DNA from: Ricinus communis
Lineage: Eukaryota; Streptophyta; Magnoliopsida; Malpighiales; Euphorbiaceae
Reading direction: 5' to 3'
Assembly (NCBI RefSeq): GCF_019578655.1
Contig: NC_063264.1
Location: 5,208,001 to 5,272,000, forward strand
Length of the DNA stretch: 64,000 bases
The notes under the pieces were generated by a model that saw only the letters and a program-made list of their open reading frames with translations, did no database searches and was not told the DNA's origin. Both the position numbers and the translations under genes were made by a program. Below are positions 13,139-27,699 of this stretch, in pieces; the stretch's first letter is position 1; every line of letters starts with the position of its first letter.

Positions 13139-16100
13139 ACAATGGTGATTAGTGCCTTTCTTTTTTCTTTTTTCTTTTCCCTAAATTTTTCCTTTCTTTA
13201 TTTTACTTTTCCTTTTTCTAGCATAGTTAGGAAGTAGGGGGCTTGCTGTAATGGGATAGCTGGTTACTGGTTAGTGATGATGTTTCTTTGGTTTTGATGG
13301 AAATTTGATTAGGGGAATTTTGACTTGTTAGTGTGTATTGTTTGTTGATTGTTCTATGTTATTAGAATAGAAAAAAAAAGAGCAAGGTAGTCTTATTGAG
13401 TTTTATCTCTTCTTAAATTCTTTTGCTGCATTTGCCATGTGATTGGACTTGGAGATGATGAGATTGCAGAGGAAACACAAAGTTTGGTGTGAGGGTTTTG
13501 TTGATAATTCCTTTTTTTTTTTTTGGTTTCAAACTCTGAGAGCAGTGGTTTTCGTGTTTCATTTTCATTATACTCTGAACTAACTCATTTCTTATGGATA
13601 GTGGCACAGTGGCAATTGCTGAGCTGTAACACAATTTAAGCTTTTTTCGTTGTGGAGAAATTCCTCTATCAATTTCCTACTACAGAGACTTTGGTTTGCA
13701 AGTTCCAAGTTCTGTTTTTTGTGTTAATGGTTAGTCCAGTTAGCCAGTTTTTGTCTTCAAGGTGACTCTTATTGTCCTTTAGTTATTCTTAAACAAACAT
13801 GTGGAGTATGACCACATGACATTGACTAGTACAGGGCATATTATTTCTTTTCTGCTCCAAGGAAGAGCGCGGCCTGTGCCGGTATCTGGTGTTTGTAAGA
13901 CCGGAGATGCAGGGTTCTGATGGAATATGATGAGGAAGAAGCATCTGGTACTACTGCAGTAGTCTTGTTTCCTTCTCTTAAGGGTCTGGGAGGATTAGGA
14001 ATTTGAAAATATTGAGAGCTACATAACTTGTGAAGTACAGTCTAGAAAACAAAAACAATGGTTCTGATGGTGAATGAAATCTCTTGCTTTAGAAGTTTCA
14101 AAGCCTGTCTGAAATCTGAAGGTTCTTACTGTCAAGTACCCCTTCGGCTATGTTCAAAGTTGATGCACCAGCTAGTAATGATACTTGTTGGTTTATGGGC
14201 TCAAATTGCCCTATATTATGCCTTAATGTTCTTATTCTGCATTGTAGGGTTCGTACATGTTAGGTGGAACTGTCAGGTGACCCCAATTAGAGCACCTGAT
14301 CATTTGAGGGTAATTTGCAGTTTGCAGCACTATTTTCAGGTTAATTTTGCTCTTTTTCTGTAATGGACGAAAGGGTATTCTATAACGAGCCATTATCTTC
14401 TGATCTAACAACTTGTGCAAAGTCCTAACAATTTATTAGAAATTAAGCAATTAGTGTTCAAGATTAGGTTCTGCACGTGGGTTTGATTGATTTGAGGTAG
14501 TTCTGGTAGTCATGGCGTTGAATTGGTCAATTATTGCAGATCTATTTTCAAATACTCTGCATTTGTAAAACACAAATTACTTGAAGAAGTGGACGAACAC
14601 GGGTTAAGGGATAATCTTCTCTGTGATGTTTGTCATGATTTTTTTTTTTTGCTGTATGACAGGTGAGCAACTCCATCTATAATTGATCACAACTTCACAA
14701 GGGACAATCTACTTTTTTTTTTTTTCTTTTCTTTGAAAGCAGTTTGATTGACCACACCACATGGGAACTAACTGTGTGAATGAGCTGTTTTTGTTGGCCA
14801 TGAGAATGAATGGACTGGACCAGTTGGTATTAATGGGATTAACTCAATGATTGGAGACACTTCCCATCTCCTGCACATTTACCTCAATATGTAAGGAGAT
14901 TTGGCCAACTTCCTCATTCACTCATCCAAGAAAAATATATAAGAAGAAGAAGAAGAAGAAGAAAAGGAAAATTCTTGCTAAAGAATAAAATGAGTGTCAC
15001 TATGCTTTGGAGTTGGATAGATTGGCCTTGCAAAAGCTGGGTTAAGTGGAAAAAGAAAATTGAACCCATTTTAGCCATAGTAACTCTGATTGGATATGGG
15101 TTTCTTTCTTTCTATCAGTAGAGGAATAATTGATGCAGCTAGAGCTAGTTTTAGCTTTATATTCTTATAGGCCTTGCGAATACAGAAAAAGAGGGAAAAG
15201 AACAAAAAATGATGAGTGGGATTTCACAGATTTTTTCCCTCAATTTGATGATATAGTCTTTATTGTAAAAAGTGTCCTAGTTCAGATGGGTTTGTGAAAA
15301 GAGGAGGCAAAACCCACACCTTAACCCTTAATTTTATGTCCTTTATGAGTTTAGATCCTCAAGTTCATGTTTATATATCTAGATTTTCCGACTTTGCATT
15401 TTTTTTCTTGTAACTATGCTTCTATTTGTATACATATATCTAAATTTAATCTAGAGCATGCGGAAAAAATCTTACAAGTGGAAAAACACTCCCTCAAAAA
15501 TTTAAACGCAACTGCATCCTCAAAATTTGAATTTGAAACCTTGATTAATTATGCTTTTCTTTTACAATTACTATAAAACAATATAACAATAAAATATTAA
15601 ATTATTTCAAACGACAATAAAACGCCAAATGAATAGTGATCTTTGGATATATAAAAACAGAAAATTGGATCGCTAAAATACTTGAAAATGAATTTGAAGG
15701 GCGTAAAGTCAGAAGAACCTCAAAGCTCATGGACTTTCAGGTATGGGTTTTGCACCCAAAAGAAAAAGAAGAAGAAAAAGTAGGAAAGAACAGACGTGAT
15801 AATGGCCTTGTAGAGGGTACATGGTATCCATGCCAAGGGAGTAAAGGAGGTCTGTTTTTGGATCCAAAAAGCATATTACCTTAAATGCAAGTAACGCAGC
15901 ATATTCATGAACTTGTGACTTGTGAGGTGACTCGTGATATCTTTCTTCCAACTAAGGAAAACAAACACACAAAAGTGAGTGAGCATTAAGGTCCTTTTAC
16001 AAATGGGTTCATCTGATTGAGGGCAAGTCTTCCTCTCCACTAAATAAATGTTGGGATATATAATTATATTTAATACTACTTTGATCGGCTATTAATTTGT

Positions 16101-19100
16101 TTTCATCTTCTTACTACCCCAATTTATTTTGTTTTTGACTATCTAATACTTTTACCTTTTTATCTTCCTTTTACTTTTACTCTACTTTATCCACGGTTGC
16201 AATATATGTAGGACTAAACACAATTTTTACTTTTAAATAAAAAATTCTAGTTCAATTTTAATAAATTTTATTTTTTTCAAAACTCAATGTAAATAAAATT
16301 ATTTTAAATTTTTAATAACCAACAAAATTCGAGTCAAACTAAACTAGTCAGTTCAGTTTAATTGTTTGAATTTCGACTCAGTTTTGTCCATTCGTAAATA
16401 AGTGGGCCGTGGGCCATGAACATTTGATGAGCTGATTGAGCCTATGTTGGTTCCCAATGACAAGTAGTTCTATGGAAATTTAAATCACCAAAATTTCTTT
16501 TGCAATATTTGTCAATGTATAGCGAAACTATAATGGATAAATATTTCAAAAGATTGAAAAAATCGAGACAGTCGTCTGTAAAATGTGAAATTTAGATATA
16601 CTTTTTCCTTCGTTGCGGGTAGAAAGAAAACTCAACCTCTGTGTATCAATAATTGACACTGGGAAAGAAAGGAAATTAGCATAGGCATTTAGCGAATCGA
16701 ATGGTTTAGGTTTGTCTGTCTAATCTCCAGATAATAATATATTGCCTAATTAAGACAAACGCATTTTAGTTAGTTCCAGATTTGGACAGAAAAATAAAAT
16801 AACTTCCAACCGTTAAAAATGCGTCACCATTTGAGCATATTATTAATGCTATTACTAATCAGTTTGGCAGCATTAGAACTTTGACGAACTTGGGTTGGCA
16901 AATCTTGACTCTGACTCGTGACTATGCACTTCAAGTCCATATATACATACATAGAGGTTTTGATTTCATTTTTCTTATTTTTCTTTGGGTTATTTTTATA
17001 AGAAATATATTAATACATAACCCATCAATATAAAAGTTTGAAGTTACTTTTTAGAATTATAAAGTTAAGAAATCAAATCCTAATTAAGAATCAATTAAAA
17101 ACAATACCAGTATATGGTGCTTTGGTTGGTCAAGTTTGAAAATTGGACAAACTAGAAGGACGAATAGAGGCAAATTGATAGGAGGGGAGGAATTAATAAA
17201 AGCAGTACCAAAAAAAACCTAACAAAGCAAGCAATGAATAAGATGTTTAATACCTAACTTAATGTGTTGCATGGTCCATATCTAAAGATTTTTGTGTCAA
17301 TCGGCCTCGGTCATGATAAGGGAAACAAGAGGGAAAGCCGAGATAAAAAGATAACCATTTTAATTATTTAACAGGCATGGGCTTTGGGTATGTATATAAA
17401 TATGTGTGTTAGGCCTCATTCATATGGCCCCTTTTACTATTCACGTATGCCACCCATAACATCTTGCAGGATTTGGAAATTGATGATGACCATACGTTTT
17501 GATAGTGGTGCCCGCGGCGGTGGCGGTGGACGGTGGTGGTTAAGGAATTTGTATATTTTTATTTAAATTTTTCAATAAAAGGTTCGACCACTCCCTGGAA
17601 CAATAAAAAACATACAAAGGGGTCAGTCGATAAAACAAACCAGGAAGCAAGAAGATGTTTTGGAATATTATTAAGGACTGTTAATATATGGACTTATATT
17701 TTGCATTATTGTCTAAAACCCATTAAAAGATTTTATAATTAAGAAAATAATAGATTTATAATGATATAGCATAATCCTGTCTTGACAAAAATAAACCATC
17801 CCTAAAAAATCAAAATTAAACCAAATGCATGCATTAATTACGATTTGTATTATTTAGCTCATTTGAATTTAAGCAAAGAATGTGAAATAGGGGCTTTTTC
17901 TTTTTTTCTGGGGACGAAGATCTCACGTCTGCCGTTATAATTAGAAGCAATATTTTAGTAAATTTCTGTATGTAAATGGACAATTAAGTTCAGTCATCTC
18001 CATCTTTTCCTTTCTGTTTTGTCTTTCTGTTAATTATGCATGAATTAGACAACTCCAAATGACATCACATATAGAACTTTTAACATGAACATAAAGTGCT
18101 TAAAGAATACACATAACGTGATAGTGGACTCAGGCAATGAAAAAAGGCATATATATATATATATATATATAATGCAGTTTAAAAGTTAGGAGTAAAGATA
18201 GTATTTCTGAAAGTATAAGGACGAAAGTGTTTCTTAATTATACTAAACTTCAAGCTTCTGGTTGTGACTTTGACTGTATCCATAATCCATAATCCATAAC
18301 CATGTTTTTATTAGATAATTACAAATCCGTAGGCATATTATCCATATTTACTAAATAGAGATTTAATTATTATGAGTTTTATTAATGGCAAATATAAATT
18401 TATGTCTCTGAATTAGTTAGTGTAATACTTTAATTTTCAATTTAACTTAAAAAAATCCATAAATTTTACTTTTTTTTTGGTATCTGAATATCTTTAACTT
18501 TTAATTTAACATAACATACATTTGAACTTTATTCCTTAGTAATATATAAACACCTTCATGCAATACATGTAGAGGTATTGAAAATTGTTAAAATATTATA
18601 AAAATTATAAATTTATATGCCTATTTAATTAAATCAGAAATTAAAATATTAAACTTACTAAATACCCAAAATTTAAAAATATAAACATGCATTTAGCATT
18701 TATTAATTTATATTCCTCTGAATCAGAAAAAGAAAATAGGGTTCATAATGGCATGTGTCTTTAGGTTTAAGAAGGTTAACAATTTATAAGGGCTTGACAC
18801 CTAACTAACTTGTTTTATTATTGTTTGGTATGCATTTTTGCTATGGAGTTAAATGCTAAAGAGGTTAACAAATTATAATACATTTTTGTTAACTTCCTCC
18901 CCTAATTAGGTTAAAGAGGATCAAAAGTATATTTTTATTTTGTCATCAATTAATTTAATAATTTTTAATTTTATTTTAAAATAATTATTTTAATTAAATT
19001 TAACCACTAATATATTAATTACTGTTCTTTCTTTTATAGATATCAGCAATATTAACAATTTAATAATCCTTAGCTAATTAACTAGTAATTTATTATTATT

Positions 19101-22100
19101 ATTATACTCTTCGTCTCAAAAATATAGTTCATTTCAATTTACAGATGAATTAAAAAATTCATTAGTTAATATCATTTATTTCCTTAAAATACTCTTACTA
19201 AACTTTTTATAAAAGTTACTATTTCAAGTATAAAATGTGAAAGGTAACTACATATTATACTATATTTGTTAATCAATAAAGAATATGTTTGATAGTTATT
19301 TATTAAATTAACAATAAAAAAATAGATTATAGAAAAAAGAATTATCTTTTTAGAATGGAAAGAAAATACTATTTAATCTGGATCCAAACACCGGATAAGA
19401 TTCCTATGACTTTTAATAATGCGCAAGTATATGCGCCTCCTAAGTTGTATATGCGAACATATAATATTGCATTACTTCAGATTAATTTAACGAAGTACTC
19501 TGATGTTGGACATTTGGTGAGACGTCAGTTTTTGACTACCAAAAATGCACTGACCTAAGAGAAACGACAATAATAATAAAGAAGAAAACAAAGAACTAAA
19601 GCGTCTTGTAATTAACATAAGCGACATTCACGTACATGTATAGCTTTGTAACTATTTCAGAAATTAAACCCACTCTGGGAGGTTTATCAGGTGAATTAAT
19701 GTGATGGATAGGAGAAGCTCCCGAGGGTAGTAGCTCTAGTATTTATTCTATCTGTCTGGTCAGTTAGCATTGTTGTTTTGAAGGGAAACAGACTTCATTA
19801 AGAAATGTCTGCAGTCAGAAGTACAATTCAACAATAAACTCGGAAGGGTTTAAGTACCAGTCCACACCGTCTGTCAGGGAGGTTAGCATTTCCAGATGAA
19901 GAAGAAGAGATAGATGGATATAAAGGAGTTTTTATAAATGTAAAAACGTGCTGATGGATTAGTCAGAAAGGGTTGGCAAACCAGAAACCTCACACACCAT
20001 ATAAAACGTGAGCCAACTATATTAATATTCATTGATTCCACTAACTCTTTCATTGCACATCCATCCATAAATATGAACACGAAAACCCCCTTCAACTCCA
20101 AACAGAAACCCTAATTATAAGCCAATATAAAAATGATATTCATTGCATTTTGCAGAAGGTCTAATCTTGTAATTAACTTTTTCTTTTTACTTCTTGCTTA
20201 GGGCAGAGATCGAGAATGATAGCTTGTTTCCAACTCAAAGGCAATGAGCTTTTTCTTTTTAGCAAACGCCCCATTCTCTATGCTCTCTAACTCTGAACAT
20301 ACATCAGTTTTGGACGTAATGTAAAATGTTGCACCTACTTTAGTTAAATTTGTATTTTCTTTAACCTTTTTCAGTAATAATACTCTCAGTCCTTTAAAAA
20401 AAAATTATATATATGAACACATAATATAATTATGAAATTTAAAATATAGACATAATTTCTTAATTACCTAAGTATAAAACAATAAAATATGTAACTCTCA
20501 GTTAATTATTGAATGTAGCCGTATCTTTTATAAATACTGGTGTAATTAAATATGTATATATAAAATGAGATTACATCATGCTTGGAAGTTGCGCATAGAA
20601 ATAGGAACAGACTCAGCTAGCAGTCCAAATTCTAGTGAGATAGACTTGTATTTACAAATTTGTTAATATTTCTTTTGAGAGAGCAAATTTATTAATATTG
20701 ATAATTAATTAGGTTTTACAATGCCATTATTCTTATTTATTTTTTCAAGAGTGATAAATTTCTTTTGTCAATTTATATAAATTGGTAATTGTCAGTTTGG
20801 TGGAAGTGGAAACTGTCTTCTAATATTTTATTCTTTATAATAAGGTCATAAATTGTATTGTTACATGCTCTTTGAGTAAGTAATGATAATCAGAAAGCAT
20901 ACATTTATATTTCCCAGATAATACAGTAGCCCTGATCATATCTTTTCACCTAAAAAGAACATAACAAATCATGAAAATAGCCTAAAGTTTTCAAAAGATT
21001 TTAGTTAATCCTTGAAAATTTTTGTGGAAATCAAATGTGTTATAATTAAAAAGTGACAAGAAAATTAAAGAAAGTCTGCTTCTACCCAACTCAAATTGAA
21101 TAATTGCACACAAAAATAAAATAAGAATCATATTTTCTTTTTCTTTTCTCTCACAGCCACAAAAGAGGTCAAAAAGCCACAGAAACAGATGAGGTTTTAG
21201 TGGAAATGAGCCAAACCCAAAAAGTAATAAAATCCAGAAAATCAAATAATACAACAATTTTAATTAAATTTCATAAAAGTGAAGTAGTGATTGCCTTACA
21301 TGTGCTGCAATTCATTTTTTTCTTCTTTTAAATTCTTTTCACATTTATAAAAGTTTGTTTGGGTCCACTAATTGTTACCTTTCAAAGGTGTATGATTAGT
21401 TGTGAGACCAGAAAAAATAAACCCAGAAATATGGACCGTTCGATATGGACATGGAGGCAAATTGTTGGACGGCTGATGGAGCTGTATTTCATTGGTTTTG
21501 TGGGTCCGTATCTACGGATTGGTGGGCCTCTCTCTATATGATTCTCTTTCCTATAGGGCTTGTTTACAGGGCCCACTTTTTAAGTCCCATCATCCCAATA
21601 AACAGATACTCTCTTTTCTTAAAATGGTAATATAATCTCTTGCTTTTCACATTATTATTACTTTTCAAGTTATTTACTTTCTTCTCCTAAATTAAGCTAA
21701 AAAGAAAGAAACTTACATCATATAAATATGTATATATAAGTACTCAACTAAAAGTTTTGACACAATAAATTCTAAAATATATGCTTAAGGATTTATTAAA
21801 TTAAATTATTTTCATTAATTTATTTTAATCTATCATTATTTTTAACATACATTTTAATTTAATAAAATTTGAATCTATAATAAATTTAACTAGTAAAGTG
21901 AGAAAATAAATTTTTTTATATAAGTGTATTTATAATTAAACATAAATATATAAATAAATAATAGTTTTATAAATTTAATCTAATGATAAATTTATAACTC
22001 AAATTAAGTTAAATTTAAATTTAACTCTTCTGGTTTTTTGTAATTTGAAAAAAAAAATCTTATCGGATGGGTATTTCCTTATATACAATAAGAACATTTT

Positions 22101-22500
22101 CTATGCAAAGACTCAAAGGAGTAAAAGAAAAACTAATATAAAATTAAAAATACTCTTATCTGATCAACAAAAACAGAAAGTAAATGGTCGGTTGGACAGT
22201 TCTGAATTTTTAAGTTTATAGTGATTTTGTCAGTATGGCTAATTATTCAGGAAGAAAACAATCAATTAATGATAAAATAATCAAAATATTTTGTTTGGAT
22301 TTAGAATTTAGAAGAGAAGAGATTCCAGAAGTAACCTACCAATCTCAAAACCAAAACCAAAACCAAAGCAAGCTGTCACAATCAAAGCAAAATCCAAAAA
22401 GTTATCTTTTAGAACCAAAAAAAAAAAAAAAAAATTTAAACTTTTCTTGCCTTGATGAAAGTTGCATAAACAGTTTCTTTCATACACAACACAACCTTTT
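13139..22500. other. Long intergenic region, no gene supported
   Basis: After the GATA 3' UTR (T-rich to about 13400) I see no ORF with recognisable domains, no codon-bias signal and no splice-consistent exon chain. Several short ORFs (14058-14363, 15636-15884, 19355-19558, 20991-21257, 22235-22516) look like chance or low-complexity translations. Microsatellites occur near 14940-14963 (GAA) and 18149-18171 (AT). The 13.8-14.9 kb part is less AT-rich than its surroundings and could hold a non-coding transcript or a decayed gene, but I cannot show it. Confidence 0.5.
18149..18171. repeat. (AT)n microsatellite
   Basis: A perfect AT dinucleotide run of about 23 bases in intergenic DNA. Confidence 0.9.
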
Positions 22501-22741
22501 TGCTATAAGGCACTAAAAAAGAGAAAGAAAGAAACTGAACTAGCTAGCCAACTAGCCAGCCAGCCAAACCCACCATCAAATTCAATCCCCACTTCCTGAT
22601 AGAGATCAAACAACCACAACAGCAATAACAGAGAGCAATAGCATTAACCACCCTATTTGTACCTTTCTGTGTTGGGTATGTAGTGAAACAAAGAAATCAA
22701 GAAACCAAGAAAGAAAGAAAAGTGCATGTATATGTATATAT

Positions 22742-22743
<2 letters not shown>

Positions 22744-22783
<40 letters not shown>

Positions 22784-22785
22784 GT
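22744..22785. repeat. (GA)n microsatellite upstream of the LRR receptor kinase
   Basis: A nearly uninterrupted GA run of about 35-40 bases followed by GGGAGAGG. It lies about 1.05 kb upstream of the receptor kinase start codon, in what is probably the promoter or a first non-coding exon. GAGA repeats in plant leaders can be bound by BBR/BPC proteins; that is a possibility, not something the sequence proves. Confidence 0.85.
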
Positions 22786-23832
22786 GGAATGAGCGCATGC
22801 CTTGTCGGCCATTAAAGCTTCAAGGAAAGAGCTAAGAATTTTTTTTTTTGAGGAAAGAAAAGAACTAAGAGTTTAACTTAAAGCTCTTACCTTCTTCATT
22901 TCATATATATCTCAATACAGATAAACTCTTTTTTTTTTTTTTCCGGTTACTTGTTGCACTTTTAGAAGTTTGTTTTTGTTCTCAAAAAGCAAACTAAAGT
23001 GGAAAGAGCAAAAAAAGAAAGATCTTTATATTTAAATTTTTGAGTCCAAAATCTTTGGCCTTTTAGATCCAAAGATCTCCTCCATTTGCGTCAAAAAGTG
23101 AACTGGGTTTGCTTTGCTGTGGTTGATTCATGAATTCTATGATTTCTTTCTCTCTATGGTGTCAAGGAGTTACAGTAACAGCCAAATGGTGCAGTTGTTG
23201 CTTTTACTATCTATTCTTTGATGAGTAATTCATGTTTTGGCTTAAACGGGTATGCTTCTCTTTTCTAGTATTGCTGGTTTTATTATTTTATTTGTTCGGT
23301 TACTTAAAGTTTGTTTCTTTGATGATTTCATATGCGTGTTCGTGCAGAAGTGGTTATTATGATTTGTTAGATTCTGAATTTAGAGATATTTCTTTACTGG
23401 GTTCTTTTAAATTTTTTATTTTGATACTTGCATGTATCCTTGATTCTGACATCTTTTAGGTGATTTTTGATTACGGGTTTTGTTACTTAAAATATCAATT
23501 TGGTTTGTTGAATTTCTGAATGCCAAATTTGGTTTTGCTAGAATTAGCTCCTTACTGAATTTTATTTGCTTTTGGATTACTTGTTTGCTGAAACTTTCTA
23601 TGATGATTACTTTGTCAATTCAGCTTGAGTCCATTGCATAGGGAGAATGACTTGTTAAACAGTATCTCATTGCAAAAGATATTCTTATCTTCAGTTCAGC
23701 ACTCTAATCAATCTTGTATTTGTAAAATAAAGTACTGTGTCAGGAAATTTCTTGCCATGAATTCAGTTCTTTGCAACTCCAATCTGAATTGGCTATATTT
23801 CTGCAGGTATTGAACAATATCGTGCCATAGTT

Positions 23833-26800
23833 ATGATTGAGCTCAGGGGTGATGAAATGTCAGCATGTATCAATTCAAGGAGAGCTTTCGAAGTATTTGC
23901 AGGATTTTGGCTTGTGATCACGGTTTTGGTGAGTACTTCAGAGGGGTTGAATTCTGAAGGGCAGTACCTTCTAGATCTGAAGAATGGGTTTCATGATGAG
24001 TTCAATCGTCTGGAGAACTGGAAGTCCATTGACCAGACTCCATGTGGGTGGATTGGTGTAAATTGCACGACAGATTATGAGCCTGTGGTTCAGTCTCTCA
24101 ATTTAAGTTTGATGAATCTGTCTGGGATTCTGAGTCCCAGCATTGGTGGCTTGGTCAACCTAAGATATCTTGATCTTTCTTACAACATGCTTGCTGAAAA
24201 TATACCTAATACGATTGGAAATTGTTCAATGCTGCTATCCCTTTATCTGAATAATAATGAGTTTAGCGGGGAACTCCCTGCTGAACTGGGTAATTTGTCT
24301 CTTCTTCAAAGTTTGAACATATGCAACAACAGAATATCTGGTTCTTTTCCGGAGGAGTTTGGGAATATGACTTCATTGATTGAGGTTGTGGCTTACACCA
24401 ACAATCTAACTGGCCCACTGCCTCATTCTATCGGGAACCTCAAGAACTTGAAAACTTTTCGAGCAGGGGAGAACAAAATTTCTGGTAGCATTCCAGCAGA
24501 AATAAGTGGATGTCAGAGCTTAGAATTACTTGGTCTTGCCCAAAATGCTATAGGAGGGGAGCTGCCGAAAGAAATTGGGATGCTTGGGAGCTTGACTGAC
24601 TTGATTTTGTGGGAAAATCAGCTCACAGGATTTATACCGAAGGAGATAGGAAACTGTACAAAGCTTGAGACACTTGCTTTGTATGCAAACAATCTTGTAG
24701 GACCAATACCAGCAGACATTGGGAACCTAAAGTTTCTGACAAAACTTTATCTATACAGAAATGCATTGAATGGAACCATTCCTAGAGAAATTGGGAATTT
24801 GTCTATGGTAATGGAAATTGATTTCTCAGAAAACTATTTGACAGGGGAAATCCCTATTGAAATTAGTAAAATAAAGGGTCTGCATCTACTGTACCTCTTT
24901 GAGAATCAGCTTACTGGTGTTATACCAAATGAGCTTAGTAGCTTGAGGAACTTGACAAAGCTTGACCTCTCAAGTAATAACCTTAGCGGTCCTATTCCTT
25001 TTGGTTTTCAATATTTAACGGAAATGGTTCAACTACAGCTTTTCGACAACTTTCTCACCGGTGGTGTTCCTCAGGGGCTTGGGCTATACAGTAAACTCTG
25101 GGTAGTGGACTTTTCGGACAATGCTCTGACTGGAAGAATACCTCCTCATCTTTGTCGACATTCTAATCTGATGTTGCTGAATATGGAATCTAATAAGTTT
25201 TATGGGAATATCCCGACTGGGATCTTGAACTGCAAATCATTGGTGCAACTTCGTCTTGTTGGAAACAGGCTTACAGGTGGCTTTCCATCAGAGTTGTGCA
25301 GATTGGTGAACCTTTCTGCTATTGAATTAGATCAGAACAAGTTTAGTGGTCCAATTCCTCAGGCCATTGGGAGCTGTCAAAAGTTGCAGAGGCTTCATAT
25401 TGCAAACAATTACTTTACCAATGAGTTGCCTAAGGAAATAGGTAATCTGTCTCAACTTGTGACTTTCAATGTCTCATCAAATTTGCTTAAAGGACGGATT
25501 CCACCTGAAATCGTTAATTGCAAGATGCTTCAGCGACTTGATCTCAGCCACAACAGCTTTGTAGATGCTTTACCAGATGAGCTGGGAACCCTTCTGCAGT
25601 TAGAGCTTCTCAAGCTTTCAGAAAATAAGTTCTCAGGAAATATACCTCCAGCATTAGGAAATCTCTCCCACTTGACTGAATTGCAGATGGGTGGCAACTT
25701 CTTTTCCGGTGAAATTCCTCGACAGTTGGGTTCTCTTTCAAGCTTACAGATTGCAATGAATCTCAGTAATAATAATCTTACTGGGGCCATACCACCGGAG
25801 TTGGGTAATCTTAATTTACTGGAATTTCTTCTGCTCAATAATAATCATTTGACTGGTGAAATTCCAGATACATTTGAAAACCTGTCAAGTTTACTGGGGT
25901 GCAACTTCTCATTTAATAACCTTACTGGACCTTTACCTCCTGTACCACTATTCCAGAACATGGCAGTCAGCAGTTTCCTGGGAAATGATGGACTTTGTGG
26001 TGGGCATCTTGGCTATTGCAATGGAGACTCATTTTCTGGTTCTAATGCTTCTTTTAAAAGTATGGATGCTCCTCGTGGTCGAATAATCACAACTGTGGCA
26101 GCTGCTGTTGGTGGAGTCTCTCTGATTCTAATTGCTGTGTTACTGTATTTCATGAGACGCCCAGCTGAAACAGTTCCTTCTGTACGTGATACTGAGAGTT
26201 CGTCTCCGGATTCAGATATCTACTTTCGTCCTAAGGAGGGATTCAGTTTACAAGATCTGGTTGAGGCCACAAACAATTTTCACGATAGCTATGTTGTTGG
26301 AAGAGGAGCTTGTGGGACAGTGTACAAGGCAGTAATGCATACTGGACAGACTATTGCTGTGAAAAAGCTAGCATCTAATCGAGAGGGGAGCAACATTGAG
26401 AACAGTTTTCAGGCTGAGATTCTGACTCTTGGAAATATTAGGCACCGGAACATTGTGAAGCTTTTTGGATTTTGCTATCACCAGGGTTCCAATCTGCTCC
26501 TTTATGAATACATGGCTAGGGGAAGCTTAGGTGAGCAACTTCATGGGCCCTCATGTAGCTTGGAGTGGCCAACTCGGTTCATGATTGCTCTTGGTGCTGC
26601 TGAAGGTCTTGCTTATTTACATCATGACTGCAAACCAAGAATCATTCATCGGGATATAAAGTCCAATAATATTCTACTAGATGATAATTTTGAAGCCCAT
26701 GTTGGTGATTTTGGTTTGGCAAAAATAATTGACATGCCTCAGTCCAAATCCATGTCGGCAATTGCAGGGTCATATGGCTATATTGCACCTGGTGAGTACT

Positions 26801-27571
26801 TGCTTTTTTTTTTTTCCTGATAAAACTATCTGCGTGTAATTATTAATTTAATATTGGGGTAGAAAAAGTTAGGCCTTATAAGTTTTTATATTAGTTTCTC
26901 TTGAACTTTTTCTTTTTCATTCTTTAAGTTCTATTTGTTCATTTGAGGCAATGGGCTAAAGGAAAAATAACTGGATGCTGAATCCTAAATCCTTGTGCCA
27001 CCAGAAACATAAACACAAGCACAAACCTTTTAAGTGATGTCATAGATAGTGATTACTGTTGTAAGTAGATTGAGGCTTTTCTTCTCTTTGGCACCAAATC
27101 ATCATAGAACAAAAGATTTGAGAGTTATCATGCTTTTGAGATAAAATTCTTTGCCTATAACCTACAAATATTTACCTGTTTTTCATTGCAGAATATGCAT
27201 ACACGATGAAAGTAACGGAAAAGTGTGATATCTATAGCTATGGAGTTGTGCTGTTGGAGTTGCTGACGGGGTTAACTCCTGTACAGCCACTAGATCAAGG
27301 AGGTGACCTTGTCACATGGGTGAAAAATTATGTCCGCAACCATTCGTTGACATCTGGGATACTGGATAGCAGATTGGATCTCAAAGATCAAAGTATTGTT
27401 GATCACATGCTCACTGTATTGAAAATTGCTTTAATGTGTACAACCATGTCCCCTTTTGATCGGCCATCAATGCGTGAAGTTGTATTGATGCTTATAGAGT
27501 CTAATGAGCGAGAAGAGAGCTTTATTTCGTCACCAACGTACGATCTGCCTCTGAAAGAAGACGCTAAATGA
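23833..27571 (+). CDS. LRR receptor-like serine/threonine kinase, subfamily XI (At5g63930/At2g33170 type)
   Basis: Exons 23833-26791 and 27192-27571 are joined by a phase-1 intron (donor GTGAGT, acceptor TTGCAG) and encode 1112 residues. The intron cuts the kinase just before the EYAYTMKV segment. An N-terminal hydrophobic stretch (about 18-38) is the signal peptide. The extracellular part has an N-terminal cap with paired cysteines (PCGWIGVNC) and more than 20 plant-type LRRs up to about residue 700. A transmembrane helix spans about 752-775, ended by MRRP. The kinase covers about 815-1090, with glycine loop GRGACGTV, Lys844, HRD Asp941 (RD kinase) and DFG Asp959, so it looks catalytically competent. 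It should act at the plasma membrane as a peptide or co-receptor signalling kinase; the ligand is not inferable. An in-frame Met at residue 9 is an alternative start. The ATG follows a likely leader-intron acceptor at about 23806. Confidence 0.95.
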
Positions 27572-27699
27572 AAATTGGTGATCATTGCCCAGTCAGCACA
27601 AATTCTTCTGCGTATTATTTGCAACAGCAAATGATGGTATGCTGTACATTCTTTCATAAGCAAATAGCAATACTGTATGTTTCTGTTGCTCGAGGAGGG

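Noticed and set aside
14058..14363. 101-residue ORF with hydrophobic segments
   Set aside because: No recognised domain and no splice partners; frames on the other strand are equally open.
22235..22516. ORF with QNQNQNQ repeats
   Set aside because: Low-complexity translation of an AAC/AAA-rich region; no start context or downstream exon.
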